A stretch of 64,000 nucleotides of DNA from Tabrizicola soli (GTDB lineage Bacteria; Pseudomonadota; Alphaproteobacteria; Rhodobacterales; Rhodobacteraceae). Below are positions 51,397 to 59,680 of the stretch, piece by piece; the first letter of the stretch is position 1; each line of letters opens with the position of its first letter. The notes under the pieces were generated by a model. That model was not told the origin of the DNA. It did not search any database and saw only the letters and a list, made by a program, of their open reading frames with translations. The position numbers and the translations under genes are program-made. The stretch is taken from the NCBI RefSeq assembly GCF_015999335.1, contig NZ_JAEACP010000021.1, positions 1 through 64,000 on the forward strand. Direction: 5' to 3'.

Positions 51397-52253
51397 GCCA
51401 GCGCCTCGGCCAGAAGGGCGGAGCGCCCCGCCCCAAGGATCCACCCCTCCTCCGCCGCTTCGGACGGCGCGTCGAACAGGGGCGCCAGCCGGGCCTCCCG
51501 CGCCAGAAGGTGCAGCGCCCGCGACAAGAGCCGGACCTGCCCCTGATCGGCCGGCAGCCCCTCGGCATTGGCCAGGATCGCCACCGGCCCCGCCAGCAGC
51601 GAGGGGTAGACCTCGGCCAGCACCACCGGGGCCTCCGGCGCGTCGAAGGGCCAGACCGAGACATCGGGCCGCTGCGACAGCCGGTGAATCATCGGCAGGC
51701 CCAGCAGGCTCTGCGACCCGACCGAGCCGGGATTGAACAGCATCCAGGGGCTTTTCGCCCCCCGGACCGCCGCTTCGGCCGCGCGGGTCTCGGCCAGCCC
51801 AAGCGCCGCATAATCGATGCCATGGCGGCGAAAGGGCAAGCCCGGCCAGCTTTGCCCGCTCGGATGGCTCCAGAACGGGCCGGGACCCTCGGGGAATGCC
51901 GCGTTGATGCGGGCGGCCACGGCAAAGCGGTTGTTGCGGTTTTCGGGCGTGTCGGTGATCTCGCGCGCCAGCCACTCCCAGACTGTGCGCACATCGCCGC
52001 CGGTCAGGCGGGCCGCGAAGCCGGACGGATAGCCCATGGCGAAATCGAAGCCGACCAGAAGGCGCAGTCCATCGGCGCGGGCCGTGTCGATCAGCGTCAC
52101 CAGCTGGGCCTCGGCCGCGGCACGGGTGCGATGGTGCCATTCCGCCCCGCCCTCGGCGTCATGGCAGCCGATCCAGACGGCATTCGCCCGGTTCGTCGCG
52201 CTGGTGGGCAGGTTCGCCGCCGACCAGTCGACCACGATCACCCGGTCAAACAA
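51387..52253 (-). CDS. Uncharacterised protein in the mob operon (DUF429-like)
   Basis: A 288-residue protein of unknown function. It begins VIVVDWSAANLP and later has LLVGFDFAMGYPSGFA, which resembles the acidic strands of RNase H-like folds (as in DUF429). Conserved-looking segments include ENRNNRFAVAARINAAFP and PWMLFNPGSVGSQSLLGLPMI. The TTG start at 52253 overlaps the mobB stop by eight bases; a GTG four codons later is possible. I recall similar proteins next to mobAB in Rhodobacteraceae, loosely named molybdopterin guanine dinucleotide synthesis protein, but no activity is proven. Confidence 0.6.
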   Translation of the reverse strand: MFDRVIVVDWSAANLPTSATNRANAVWIGCHDAEGGAEWHHRTRAAAEAQLVTLIDTARADGLRLLVGFDFAMGYPSGFAARLTGGDVRTVWEWLAREITDTPENRNNRFAVAARINAAFPEGPGPFWSHPSGQSWPGLPFRRHGIDYAALGLAETRAAEAAVRGAKSPWMLFNPGSVGSQSLLGLPMIHRLSQRPDVSVWPFDAPEAPVVLAEVYPSLLAGPVAILANAEGLPADQGQVRLLSRALHLLAREARLAPLFDAPSEAAEEGWILGAGRSALLAEALAWA

Positions 52254-52737
52254 GCCCGACCTCGCGCAGGATGAAATCGGCGACGGTGCGCGTGTCGTTC
52301 AGATCCAGCACCGGCACCGGCAGCACCAGTGCCGCATCCGTCGCCACCGCCCGCACCAGCGGATCCTGCGGCTGGATCAGCGCCTGCCCGGTCTCTGCGC
52401 GCCAGACCTCGACCTTGGGATGGGCGTCGCGCTTGTAGCCCTCGACCAGCACCAGATCGACCGGGGCCAGCCGCGCCAGGATCGCCGGCAGCTCCGGCTC
52501 CGGCCCGCGATGCTCCACCATCAGCGCGAAGCGGTCGGCCGAGGCCAGTACCACCTCGCGCGCCCCGGCGGCGCGGTGGCGGAACGTGTCCTTGCCCGGC
52601 TGGTCCAGGTCCACGGAATGATGCACATGCTTGACCGTCGAGACGCTGAAGCCGCGCCCGGTGATCTCGCTCACCAGCCGCTCCATCAGGCTGGTCTTGC
52701 CCGAGTTCTTCCAGCCGATCACGCCGTAGACCCTCAT
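52246..52737 (-). CDS. mobB: Molybdopterin-guanine dinucleotide biosynthesis protein B
   Basis: A 163-residue GTP-binding protein that assists MobA in making the bis-MGD cofactor. The P-loop GWKNSGKT lies at 8-15, followed by VSTVKHVHHSVDLDQPGKDT and VDLVLVEGYKRD, all typical of MobB. ATG overlaps the mobA stop (ATGA). MGD is needed for periplasmic nitrate reductase and related enzymes, consistent with a denitrifying lifestyle, though no such enzyme gene lies here. Confidence 0.92.
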   Translation of the reverse strand: MRVYGVIGWKNSGKTSLMERLVSEITGRGFSVSTVKHVHHSVDLDQPGKDTFRHRAAGAREVVLASADRFALMVEHRGPEPELPAILARLAPVDLVLVEGYKRDAHPKVEVWRAETGQALIQPQDPLVRAVATDAALVLPVPVLDLNDTRTVADFILREVGLV

Positions 52738-53348
52738 GCCGTCCCCTTCAGCAGCGCCTCGGCGAGGGCCAGGTCTTCGGGCGTGTTCAGGTTCGCGAAG
52801 GCGCGCGGGTCCGGGAAGACAGCGCGCGCGGCCCCCTGCGCCGCGGCAAAACGCGTGACCTTCGCCTCGCCGGCAGCCAGGAATCCGGACAGCGCCGGGG
52901 CCAGCATGACCGGCCAAAGCGCCGTTGCGGGATGATCCCCGGTCGGATCGGCAGCATAGGCCAACCCCCCGGTCGCGCCCTTGGCCGCCATGAGGAGTTG
53001 CGGCACCAGGTCGCCCGGCAGGAAGGGCGTGTCGACCGGGGTCGAGACCAGATGCGTCGCACCCGACTCCCCGGCTTTCAGCAGCGCCGCAAGGATACCG
53101 GACAACGGTCCCTGCGGCCGGGCATCCGGCACGACCGTGCAGCCAAACCGCCCGAACCGCGCCGGATCGCCATTGGCCGAGATCAGCACCCGCTCCACCT
53201 GCGGCTCCAGCCGGTCAAGGACATGGGCAATCAGCGGCTGACCGGCCAAGGGCAAGAGCGCCTTGTCCACACCCCCCATGCGGCGACCTTCTCCTCCGGC
53301 GAGGATGACCCCGAATATGCGCAAATTCCTGTTCCCGGTTGTGGGCAA
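52734..53348 (-). CDS. mobA: Molybdenum cofactor guanylyltransferase
   Basis: A protein of about 204 residues that attaches GMP to molybdopterin. It shows the nucleotidyltransferase motif LAGGEGRRMGGVDK (16-29), DARPQGPLSGILAAL, and the STPVDTPFLP metal/nucleotide site. The start is uncertain: TTG at 53348, or TTG at 53324 with AGGA close by; no ATG is present before the motif. It heads the operon mobA-mobB-unknown-GNAT. Two tandem palindromes lie just upstream. Confidence 0.9.
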   Translation of the reverse strand: MPTTGNRNLRIFGVILAGGEGRRMGGVDKALLPLAGQPLIAHVLDRLEPQVERVLISANGDPARFGRFGCTVVPDARPQGPLSGILAALLKAGESGATHLVSTPVDTPFLPGDLVPQLLMAAKGATGGLAYAADPTGDHPATALWPVMLAPALSGFLAAGEAKVTRFAAAQGAARAVFPDPRAFANLNTPEDLALAEALLKGTA

Positions 53349-53396
53349 GCCAAGCCTAGCCGGTCAGGCTGCAGGCGCAAGCGGCAGGGCAGGGGC

Positions 53397-53420
53397 GCAA
53401 GACTTTTCGAAAAGTCTTGC
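53397..53420. repeat. Perfect 24-bp palindrome
   Basis: The 24 bases read identically on both strands (arms GCAAGACTTTTC). It abuts a second palindrome at 53421-53440. It lies between the lipoprotein stop (53457) and mobA on the minus strand, so it may act as a terminator for the lipoprotein gene. Confidence 0.9.
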
Positions 53421-53440
53421 AAAATCCTTCGAAGGATTTT
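53421..53440. repeat. Perfect 20-bp palindrome, adjacent to the first
   Basis: Arms AAAATCCTTC give a full palindrome with a TTTT end on either strand, so it can terminate transcripts in both directions. The inner TTCGAA is shared in style with its neighbour (TTCGAA at the centre of both). Confidence 0.9.
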
Positions 53441-53456
53441 GGCCCGGACCCCACCC

Positions 53457-54071
53457 TCAACCCTCCAGCGGGTCGCCGTTGGCCTGGACCAGCAGAACGC
53501 CGTGGTTGCTGTCGTCGTCGTCGTCGGTGATCTTCCGCGTCGTCACGCCCGGCAATTCGCCGAAGGCATCGGCCAGCTTCTTCGGATACCAGGTCGACGG
53601 CATGCTCTGGAACCCCGGCACCCCGCGCAGCACCGAGGACGTCGCCTGCGTGCACATCGCCTTCGGCACCGCGCCATAATCCTCGACCCGCCGCAGCACC
53701 AGCTCCGCCACCTCGGGCGAGACCTGGACCTTCTGCTCGATCACGTCATAGGTCTTGCGGGCATGGTAATCGATGTAGAAGGCAAGCGCCTTGTCGGTCA
53801 TCCCGAAATGCACGTCGTTGCGTTCGGGCAGTTTCGGGTGATGCCAGGTTCCCGCCGGATCGAAGATCACCCTTTCGGACCCGTTGACCAGGATCGCCGA
53901 ATGCGCGCCCGAGCCGGAGTTCTTGTTCACCACCGTGTAAAGCGTGATCGACGTCGGCTCGTCCGAGGTGAAGCGGGCGGCCTGCACCTGCTCCTCCGGC
54001 GCCCAGACCGATTGCGCGCCGCAGGCGGTCAGGCCCGAAAGGGCGGCAAGGCAAAGGAGAAGGCGCAGCAT
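53457..54071 (-). CDS. Putative lipoprotein of unknown function
   Basis: A 204-residue protein with a signal peptide and lipobox LTAC (modified Cys17). I do not recognise the family. The mature part has AHSAILVNGSERVIFDPAGTW, a possible catalytic or binding strand pair, then HHPKLPERNDVHFGM and a single Cys in KAMCTQATSS. His and Cys spaced like this could suggest an NlpC/P60-like or cysteine hydrolase fold, but that is a guess. The C terminus has an Asp run (DDDDD). It is on the same strand as ctaI, just upstream of it. Confidence 0.7.
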   Translation of the reverse strand: MLRLLLCLAALSGLTACGAQSVWAPEEQVQAARFTSDEPTSITLYTVVNKNSGSGAHSAILVNGSERVIFDPAGTWHHPKLPERNDVHFGMTDKALAFYIDYHARKTYDVIEQKVQVSPEVAELVLRRVEDYGAVPKAMCTQATSSVLRGVPGFQSMPSTWYPKKLADAFGELPGVTTRKITDDDDDSNHGVLLVQANGDPLEG

Positions 54072-54082
54072 CGAGTCGCGGA

Positions 54083-54226
54083 TCAGGCGTTGGCCAGTGC
54101 GAGGAAGACCAGCACCGCGATCGAGAGTCCGGCGGCCCAGACCGACAGGCGGATGAAGCCCTCGAAGGTCTTTTCCTGCGCGCGAATGTCCATCGTTCCG
54201 TGCTTGTGCTCGTTGTGGTCGGCCAT
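54083..54226 (-). CDS. ctaI: aa3-type cytochrome c oxidase subunit IV
   Basis: A 47-residue single-helix membrane protein. The N-terminal [20 protein letters not shown] and the helix [18 protein letters not shown] match the small subunit IV first seen in the Paracoccus aa3 oxidase. It packs against the main subunits; activity does not require it. GAAGCGG lies near its ATG. It is remote from the other cytochrome oxidase genes, as is common in this family. Confidence 0.85.
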   Translation of the reverse strand: MADHNEHKHGTMDIRAQEKTFEGFIRLSVWAAGLSIAVLVFLALANA

Positions 54227-54295
54227 TTTACCGCTTCCTTGTTTGATCCCTTGTTGCCCCTTAGCCTATTCGCCGCCGCCTGTCACGGGTCGGCA

Positions 54296-54712
54296 TCACG
54301 CCGAAGCATCGCCGGAATCGCCCCCGGTCCAGCCCGAGTTCAACTGGAACCCGATGCGGCGCGGGGCCTCCTCCTCGCCTTCCTTCGGCACCGCCCGCAG
54401 GGTCACCGACAGCTGGCTGACATGCTGGATCAACTGGGTCTTGGTGCCCGAATCGTCGCGGCCGTAGAAGCTGATGATGTCGGGATCGAAGAAGCCGATC
54501 CCCTCGATCCGCAGGATGCCGGCCTCGTCCCCTGCGAAACCCATGGCGATCTCCTGCTCGGCGTCCAGCTCGCGCTCGAAGTCGCGGATATACATCACCA
54601 GCCGGTCATGCGCCCATTCCGCCGGGCTTTTCTGCCGCGCGGGCTTCTTTGCGGCCGGCTTCGCCGCCGGTTTCCCGGCGGGTTTCGCCGCAGCCTTCGG
54701 TGCCTTTGTCAT
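54296..54712 (-). CDS. DUF6173-type protein with Lys/Ala/Pro-rich N terminus
   Basis: A 138-residue protein. Residues 1-30 are a low-complexity Lys/Ala/Pro repeat (KPAGKPAAKPAAKK), probably disordered and able to bind nucleic acid or acidic partners. The conserved core (LVMYIRDFERELDAEQEIAMG, GIGFFDPDIISFYGRD, LIQHVSQLSVTLRAVPK) is of unknown function; I believe it is DUF6173. ATG overlaps the MBL gene stop (ATGA), so it belongs to the acyl-CoA dehydrogenase/MBL operon. Confidence 0.75.
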   Translation of the reverse strand: MTKAPKAAAKPAGKPAAKPAAKKPARQKSPAEWAHDRLVMYIRDFERELDAEQEIAMGFAGDEAGILRIEGIGFFDPDIISFYGRDDSGTKTQLIQHVSQLSVTLRAVPKEGEEEAPRRIGFQLNSGWTGGDSGDASA

Positions 54713-55734
54713 CGCCGTTCCCATTCCCATGCCCCTGCCGGGTTCAGGGAACGCAAAACCGCGCCCCGCCGCAAGAGGCAGTTGAGATGCGCGATGGCCT
54801 CGACCAGCGCCAGCCCGTGCTGCGCGGGCCCGATCTCGCGCCGGAAGAGCGGCGGGAAGCACTCGGCCGCCGTTCGCGGGATGCGCAGATGCTCCAGCAG
54901 CCGGCCAAGCGCCTGGTCGTGGTTCTCGACCATCTGCATCAGGCGGAAGGGCAGGCCGGTGAAGGGCAGCTTGTGGCCCGGCAGGACCAGCTGCTCCTCG
55001 CGCGCATGGGCCGCCAGCGCGCGGCAACTGTCCAGCCAGTCGGTCAGCGGATCGGCCTCGGGCTCGGTCGGGTAGACGCCGATATTGGCCGAGATCCCGG
55101 GCAGAAGCTGGTCGCCGCCCAGCACGATCCCGTCGTCGGACCACAGCGTCAGATGCTCGGGCGCATGGCCATGCCCGATCCGCACCACCCAGTCCCGCCC
55201 CGCCGCCCGCAGCCGCCCGCCCTCGACCAGCCGGGTAAAGCCAAGGGGCATCGGCTCCACGATGTCGGCAAAGTTGAACGGCCGCTCCTCGGCCCGCTGC
55301 GCCAGCTCCGCCTCCGTCAGCCCGGCGCGGCGGTAGAAGGTCAGCGCCTCGGGCGAGGGCCGCTCCTGCACGTCCAGCACCAGCATCCGCGCGTAAAGCC
55401 AGGCGGTGCGCGTGGTCAGAAGCTCCGCGCCCCGCGACTGGAACCAGCCGACCAGCCCGACATGGTCGGGATGGTGGTGGGTCAGGATCACGCGCCGGAC
55501 CGGCTTGCCGCGCAGGGGACCGGCAAGCAGCCGCTCCCAGATCGCCTTCGACCGTTTCGACGAAAGACCCGTATCCACGATGGTCCAGCCGTCGCCCTCG
55601 TCCAGCGCGAAGATGTTCACATGGTCCAGCGCCATCGGCAGCGGCAGCCGCAGCCAGAGAATCCCCTCGGCCACCGCGACCGCCTCGCCCTCGGCCGGGG
55701 CGGTCGCGAACGGATGCCTGACGCCTTCGCTCAT
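54709..55734 (-). CDS. MBL-fold metallo-hydrolase
   Basis: A 341-residue metallo-beta-lactamase-fold hydrolase. The metal motif is HHHPDH (86-91), with VDTG at 53-56, HGHAPEH and GGDQLLPG supplying further ligands, and LPGHKLPF near the end. The C-terminal helical extension is shared with LACTB2-like RNases and thioester hydrolases. The gene overlaps acyl-CoA dehydrogenase and DUF6173 genes by four bases each, so an acyl-thioester or fatty-acid-linked substrate is plausible but unproven. Confidence 0.85.
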   Translation of the reverse strand: MSEGVRHPFATAPAEGEAVAVAEGILWLRLPLPMALDHVNIFALDEGDGWTIVDTGLSSKRSKAIWERLLAGPLRGKPVRRVILTHHHPDHVGLVGWFQSRGAELLTTRTAWLYARMLVLDVQERPSPEALTFYRRAGLTEAELAQRAEERPFNFADIVEPMPLGFTRLVEGGRLRAAGRDWVVRIGHGHAPEHLTLWSDDGIVLGGDQLLPGISANIGVYPTEPEADPLTDWLDSCRALAAHAREEQLVLPGHKLPFTGLPFRLMQMVENHDQALGRLLEHLRIPRTAAECFPPLFRREIGPAQHGLALVEAIAHLNCLLRRGAVLRSLNPAGAWEWERR

Positions 55735-57434
55735 CCGGCCAGGTCCTCGGGCCGCACCGCATACAGCCCCTCGGCCCCCTCGCGCACCTGCGCCAGCAGC
55801 GCGGCATGTTCCGGCAATATCCGGCGGATCATCACCCGCGCCAGCGCCAGCCGGTCGGAATCGGCCAGTGCCGCCTTCAGATGCGCATCGCCGCCCAGCA
55901 CCCTGGCAAAGGCGCGCAGATAGGGCACCGCGCCTGCGAAACGGTCATTGAGCGGCTGGGCGACCAGCGCCTCGGTCGCCTCGCGCAGCGCCTCCGACGC
56001 CTGCCAGACCTCGCCCGCCAGGTCGGGATAGCGTGTCCGCGCCGCCTCGGCCCCGCGCTGGACCTCGTCGATCAGGCGAAAGGCCGCCTCGCCCCCGTCG
56101 GCCATCTTGCGCCCCACCAGATCCATCGCCTGAATTCCGTTCGTACCTTCGTAGATCGCGGTGATCCGCACGTCGCGGGCGAACTGCGCCGCGCCGGTCT
56201 CCTCGATATAGCCCATGCCGCCCTGGACCTGCATCCCCAGATGTGCGACCTCGCAGCCGATGTCGGTGCCATGCGCCTTGGCGATGGGCGTCAGGAGCGC
56301 CGCCCGCGCCTGCCAGTCCGGATTGCCCGTGGCCCTGGCCATGTCGATCGCCACCGCGCAGGACAGCGCGATCGAGCGGGCGGCAAAGACCTCGGCCCGC
56401 ATCGCCGCCAGCATCCGGCGCACGTCGGCATGATCCAGGATCGGCCCCCCCGCCGACAGGGGCGTCGCGCCCTGGTGCCGCTCCATCGCATGGGCCAGCG
56501 CCTGCTGCAGCGCCGCCTCGGCCACGCCCACGCCCTGCACCCCGACCGAAAGCCGGGCGTTGTTCATCATCGTGAACATCGCCGCCATGCCCTTGTTCGC
56601 CTCGCCCACCAGCCAGCCCTTTGCCCCGTCGTACTCCATCACGCAGGTCGGGCTGCCGTGGATGCCCAGCTTGTGCTCCAGGCTGACGGCGCGCAGGCTG
56701 TTGCGCGCGCCGGGGCGGCCTTCGGCATCGGGGATGAACTTCGGCACCATGAAGAGGCTGATCCCTTTCGTCCCCTCCGGCGCGCCGGGCAGGCGGGCAA
56801 GGACCATATGGCAGACATTCGCCACCAGATCGCTGTCGCCCCAGGTGATGAAGATCTTCTGCCCGCTGATCGCATGGGTCCCGTCGCCCAAGGGTTCCGC
56901 CTTCGTCCGCAGCGCCCCCACGTCCGACCCGGCCTGCGGCTCGGTCAGGTTCATCGTCCCCGACCACTCGCCCGAGGTGAGCTTCGGCAGATACAGCGCC
57001 TTCATCGCGTCGCTCGCGTGGTGCTCCAGCGCCTCGATCTGGCCCTTGGACAGCAGCGGCTTCAGCTGCAAGGCCAGGCAGGCGCCCGACAGCATGTCGT
57101 CCACCGCCAGCGCCAGGCTGATCGGCAGGCCCATGCCGCCATGCTCGGGCCGCGCCGCGATGCCGACCCAGCCGCCCTCCGCCAGCGCCCGATACCCCTC
57201 GGCAAAGCCGGGAGAGGAGACCACCGCCCCGTTCTCCAGCCGCGCCGCGTTCAGGTCGCCCGCCCGGTTCAACGGCGCGATCACATCCGTCGCGATCCGC
57301 CCCGCCTCGGCCAGGATCGCATCGGCCAGTTCCGGCGTCGCCTCGGCGAACCGCGGCGTGGCCGCGACCCTGGCGAAGCCCGCCACATGCTCCAGGATGA
57401 AGCGCAGGTCCCTGACCGGGGCGCGATAGGGCAT
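55731..57434 (-). CDS. Acyl-CoA dehydrogenase, long form (DmdC/FadE-like)
   Basis: A 567-residue FAD acyl-CoA dehydrogenase of the long, dimeric type with a C-terminal helical extension. The catalytic Glu429 lies in ITAIYEGTNGIQ, and NLTEPQAGSDVG and KIFITWGDSD form the FAD/substrate region. Close relatives are annotated as 3-methylmercaptopropionyl-CoA dehydrogenase (DmdC) or long-chain acyl-CoA dehydrogenase. The substrate cannot be set. It is first in an operon with the MBL and DUF6173 genes. Confidence 0.92.
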   Translation of the reverse strand: MPYRAPVRDLRFILEHVAGFARVAATPRFAEATPELADAILAEAGRIATDVIAPLNRAGDLNAARLENGAVVSSPGFAEGYRALAEGGWVGIAARPEHGGMGLPISLALAVDDMLSGACLALQLKPLLSKGQIEALEHHASDAMKALYLPKLTSGEWSGTMNLTEPQAGSDVGALRTKAEPLGDGTHAISGQKIFITWGDSDLVANVCHMVLARLPGAPEGTKGISLFMVPKFIPDAEGRPGARNSLRAVSLEHKLGIHGSPTCVMEYDGAKGWLVGEANKGMAAMFTMMNNARLSVGVQGVGVAEAALQQALAHAMERHQGATPLSAGGPILDHADVRRMLAAMRAEVFAARSIALSCAVAIDMARATGNPDWQARAALLTPIAKAHGTDIGCEVAHLGMQVQGGMGYIEETGAAQFARDVRITAIYEGTNGIQAMDLVGRKMADGGEAAFRLIDEVQRGAEAARTRYPDLAGEVWQASEALREATEALVAQPLNDRFAGAVPYLRAFARVLGGDAHLKAALADSDRLALARVMIRRILPEHAALLAQVREGAEGLYAVRPEDLAG

Positions 57435-57542
57435 GGCGACGTCCTCCGACGGCTTGGCAAGGCGCGGGCCCTGCCGTAAGCACGACCCCGCACCGAGGCT
57501 ACCGCTTTCCCCCCGACCTGCAACCCGGACGCTGCGTCAGAG

Positions 57543-58487
57543 ATGACCGAGACCCTTGCCCCCGACGATGCCGGCATCGCCCGCGCCGCCCGCCTGCTGG
57601 CGGAAGGCGAACTCGTCGCCTTCCCGACCGAGACGGTCTACGGCCTTGGCGGCGATGCGCGCTCCGACCGGGCGGTGGCGGGGATCTATGCGGCCAAGGG
57701 GCGGCCCAGCTTCAACCCGCTGATCGTCCACCTTCCCGACCTCTCCGCGGTCGAGGCGCTGGCGACCGTCGGCCCCAACGCCCGCGCGCTGGCGCGGGCC
57801 TTCTGGCCCGGCCCGCTGACCCTGGTCCTGCCGCTGCGCGACGGCGCGGGCCTCTCGCCCCTGGTGACGGCGGGCCTCGCCACCGTCGCCGTCCGCATCC
57901 CCGCCCATCCCCTTGCCCGGCGCCTTTTGCAGGCCTTCGGCGGCCCGGTCGCCGCGCCCTCGGCCAACCCTTCCGGCCGCGTCTCGCCCACCCGGGCCGG
58001 GCATGTGCTGGAGGGGCTGAGCGGGCGCATCGCCGCCGTGCTCGATGGCGGTCCCTGCGCCGTCGGCCTGGAATCCACCATCGTTGCCGCCGATCCCGCC
58101 CCCACCCTCCTCCGTCCCGGCGGTGTCCCGGTCGAGGCGATGGAGGCGCTGCTTGGCCAGCCCTTCGCCACCGGCGGCGATGCGCACAGACCCAGCGCAC
58201 CGGGCCAACTCGCCTCGCATTACGCGCCCGAGGCCGGGGTTCGCCTGAACGCAACCGCCGCCGAGCCGGGCGAGGTGCTGGTAGGCTTCGGCCCGGTCAA
58301 GGGCGCGCTCACGCTTTCGGACACCGGCGATCTGGTCGAGGCCGCCGCCCGCCTCTTCGACCTGCTCCGCCAGGCCGACCGTCTGGCCGGCCCCCATGGC
58401 CGCATCGCCTTTGCCCCGGTGCCCGAGGCCGGCCTTGGCCTTGCGATCAACGACCGTCTGCGCCGCGCCGCCGCCCCGCGTCCTTGA
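57543..58487 (+). CDS. tsaC: L-threonylcarbamoyladenylate synthase (Sua5)
   Basis: A 314-residue protein with a YrdC domain (about 8-200) and a C-terminal Sua5 domain, so it is the Sua5 form rather than the short TsaC. It makes threonylcarbamoyl-AMP for the t6A37 modification of ANN-decoding tRNAs. FPTETVYGLG, KGRPSFNPLIVH, APSANPSGRVSPT and SAPGQLASHYAP are diagnostic. It is divergent from the acyl-CoA dehydrogenase gene. A weak hairpin (CCGGGTT/AACCCGG, 58507-58523) follows the stop. Confidence 0.94.
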   Translation: MTETLAPDDAGIARAARLLAEGELVAFPTETVYGLGGDARSDRAVAGIYAAKGRPSFNPLIVHLPDLSAVEALATVGPNARALARAFWPGPLTLVLPLRDGAGLSPLVTAGLATVAVRIPAHPLARRLLQAFGGPVAAPSANPSGRVSPTRAGHVLEGLSGRIAAVLDGGPCAVGLESTIVAADPAPTLLRPGGVPVEAMEALLGQPFATGGDAHRPSAPGQLASHYAPEAGVRLNATAAEPGEVLVGFGPVKGALTLSDTGDLVEAAARLFDLLRQADRLAGPHGRIAFAPVPEAGLGLAINDRLRRAAAPRP

Positions 58488-58611
58488 GGGGCGAAGGGCC
58501 GAAATTCCGGGTTCGGAACCCGGCAAAGTTGTGCAATAGTTTCGGCGGGCCGTCGCGCCCAACGGGTCAAGATAGCCCGCCAGTCAAGGCGGGTACATGA
58601 GGGAACAAGTG

Positions 58612-58983
58612 ATGTTCAACGAATTCAAGACATTCATCGCCCGGGGCAATGTCCTCGATCTCGCCGTCGGTGTGGTCATCGGCGCGGCCTTCACCGCCAT
58701 CGTCACCTCGCTGGTCGATGACCTGATCAATCCGCTGATCGGCCTGATCGTCGGCGGGGTGGACTTCAGCGGCCTCAGCGTCGGTCTGGGCGACGCGCAG
58801 TTCATGTATGGCAACTTCATCACCGCGATCATCAAGTTCCTGATCGTCGCCTGGGTGGTGTTCCTGATCGTCAAGGGCGTGAACCGGCTGATGCCGAAGA
58901 AGCCCGAGGCCCCGCCGGCCCCGGCTGGCCCGACCGACAACGACCTGCTCAAGGACATCCTGGCCGAGCTGAAGAAGAAATAG
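58612..58983 (+). CDS. mscL: Large-conductance mechanosensitive channel MscL
   Basis: A 123-residue channel subunit (homopentamer) that opens under membrane tension to release osmolytes. The first helix [20 protein letters not shown], the periplasmic loop, the second helix and a Lys-rich C terminus match MscL. ATG 58612 fits the usual MFNEFKTF start and has GAGGGA seven bases before it; an ATG at 58597 would add five residues. A CCCGCC/GGCGGG stem (58576-58593) sits just upstream of the ribosome site. Confidence 0.95.
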   Translation: MFNEFKTFIARGNVLDLAVGVVIGAAFTAIVTSLVDDLINPLIGLIVGGVDFSGLSVGLGDAQFMYGNFITAIIKFLIVAWVVFLIVKGVNRLMPKKPEAPPAPAGPTDNDLLKDILAELKKK

Positions 58984-58989
58984 GCAAAA

Positions 58990-59020
58990 GGCCCGCGGCA
59001 CATCCGCCGCGGGCCCTTTC
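58990..59020. terminator. Bidirectional terminator between mscL and the YedZ-like gene
   Basis: Ten-base perfect arms (58990-58999 and 59006-59015) enclose a six-base loop. On the plus strand CTTTCCTT follows; on the minus strand TTTTGCC follows. The two genes converge here. Confidence 0.8.
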
Positions 59021-59021
59021 C

Positions 59022-59627
59022 TTACGCCGCCACCGGAAGGCGCGACCGCAGGTTCCAGTACCAGAACCGATAGGCCCACAGCGCCAGGAGCGGCCCGAAG
59101 TGGATCAGCGCCGGCGGCCAGCCGCCCCAGTCCTTCATCGCGGCCCAGTGCAGCAGCACCAGCACCGCCGCCGGCCAGGCCATGCGCTGCATCGTCTTCC
59201 AGCCGGTGCCCAGCCAGCGCTGCGCGGCATTGTTCGAAGTCACCGCCAGCGGCACGAAGATCAGGAAGGCCAGCCAGCCGGTCCAGATCCTTGTCTGCGG
59301 CAGTTGCTCGAGGATCCGGTCCAGCGTGCCCCGGTCGATCACATAGACCACGACGTGCAGCGCGGCATAGAGGAAGGCCGCCACCCCCAGGTCGCGCCGG
59401 TGCCGCATCAGCCAGCGCGGCCAATGGTGGGTGCGGAACACCAGCATCAGGCCCGAGGCCATCATCCCGATGATCATGAACCGCGCCGCGAACTCGCCCG
59501 TCGGGTGCAGCAACTGATGGAACGCCTTCGGATCGTCGCCGAACAGCGGGCCGATCATGCCCAGCGCAGGCAGCGAAAGCACGGCCCAGAGGATCAGGGT
59601 CGAGGGTTTGTAACCGGATAATGTCAT
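59022..59627 (-). CDS. Ferric-reductase-like haem membrane protein (YedZ/MsrQ type)
   Basis: A 201-residue protein with about six membrane helices and histidines placed to bind haem (AFHQLLHPTGEFAAR, YAALHVVVYVID, LLHWAAMKDW). It resembles MsrQ/YedZ, which passes quinol electrons to the periplasmic MsrP. No msrP gene is adjacent, so the partner is unknown and a different ferric-reductase-type role is possible. ATG 59627 has AGGTG just upstream. Confidence 0.8.
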   Translation of the reverse strand: MTLSGYKPSTLILWAVLSLPALGMIGPLFGDDPKAFHQLLHPTGEFAARFMIIGMMASGLMLVFRTHHWPRWLMRHRRDLGVAAFLYAALHVVVYVIDRGTLDRILEQLPQTRIWTGWLAFLIFVPLAVTSNNAAQRWLGTGWKTMQRMAWPAAVLVLLHWAAMKDWGGWPPALIHFGPLLALWAYRFWYWNLRSRLPVAA

Positions 59628-59680
59628 GGGGCACCTGTTGTCTGATGCCCCATATACGCCGCAGCGCAGCACTTCCGTCG

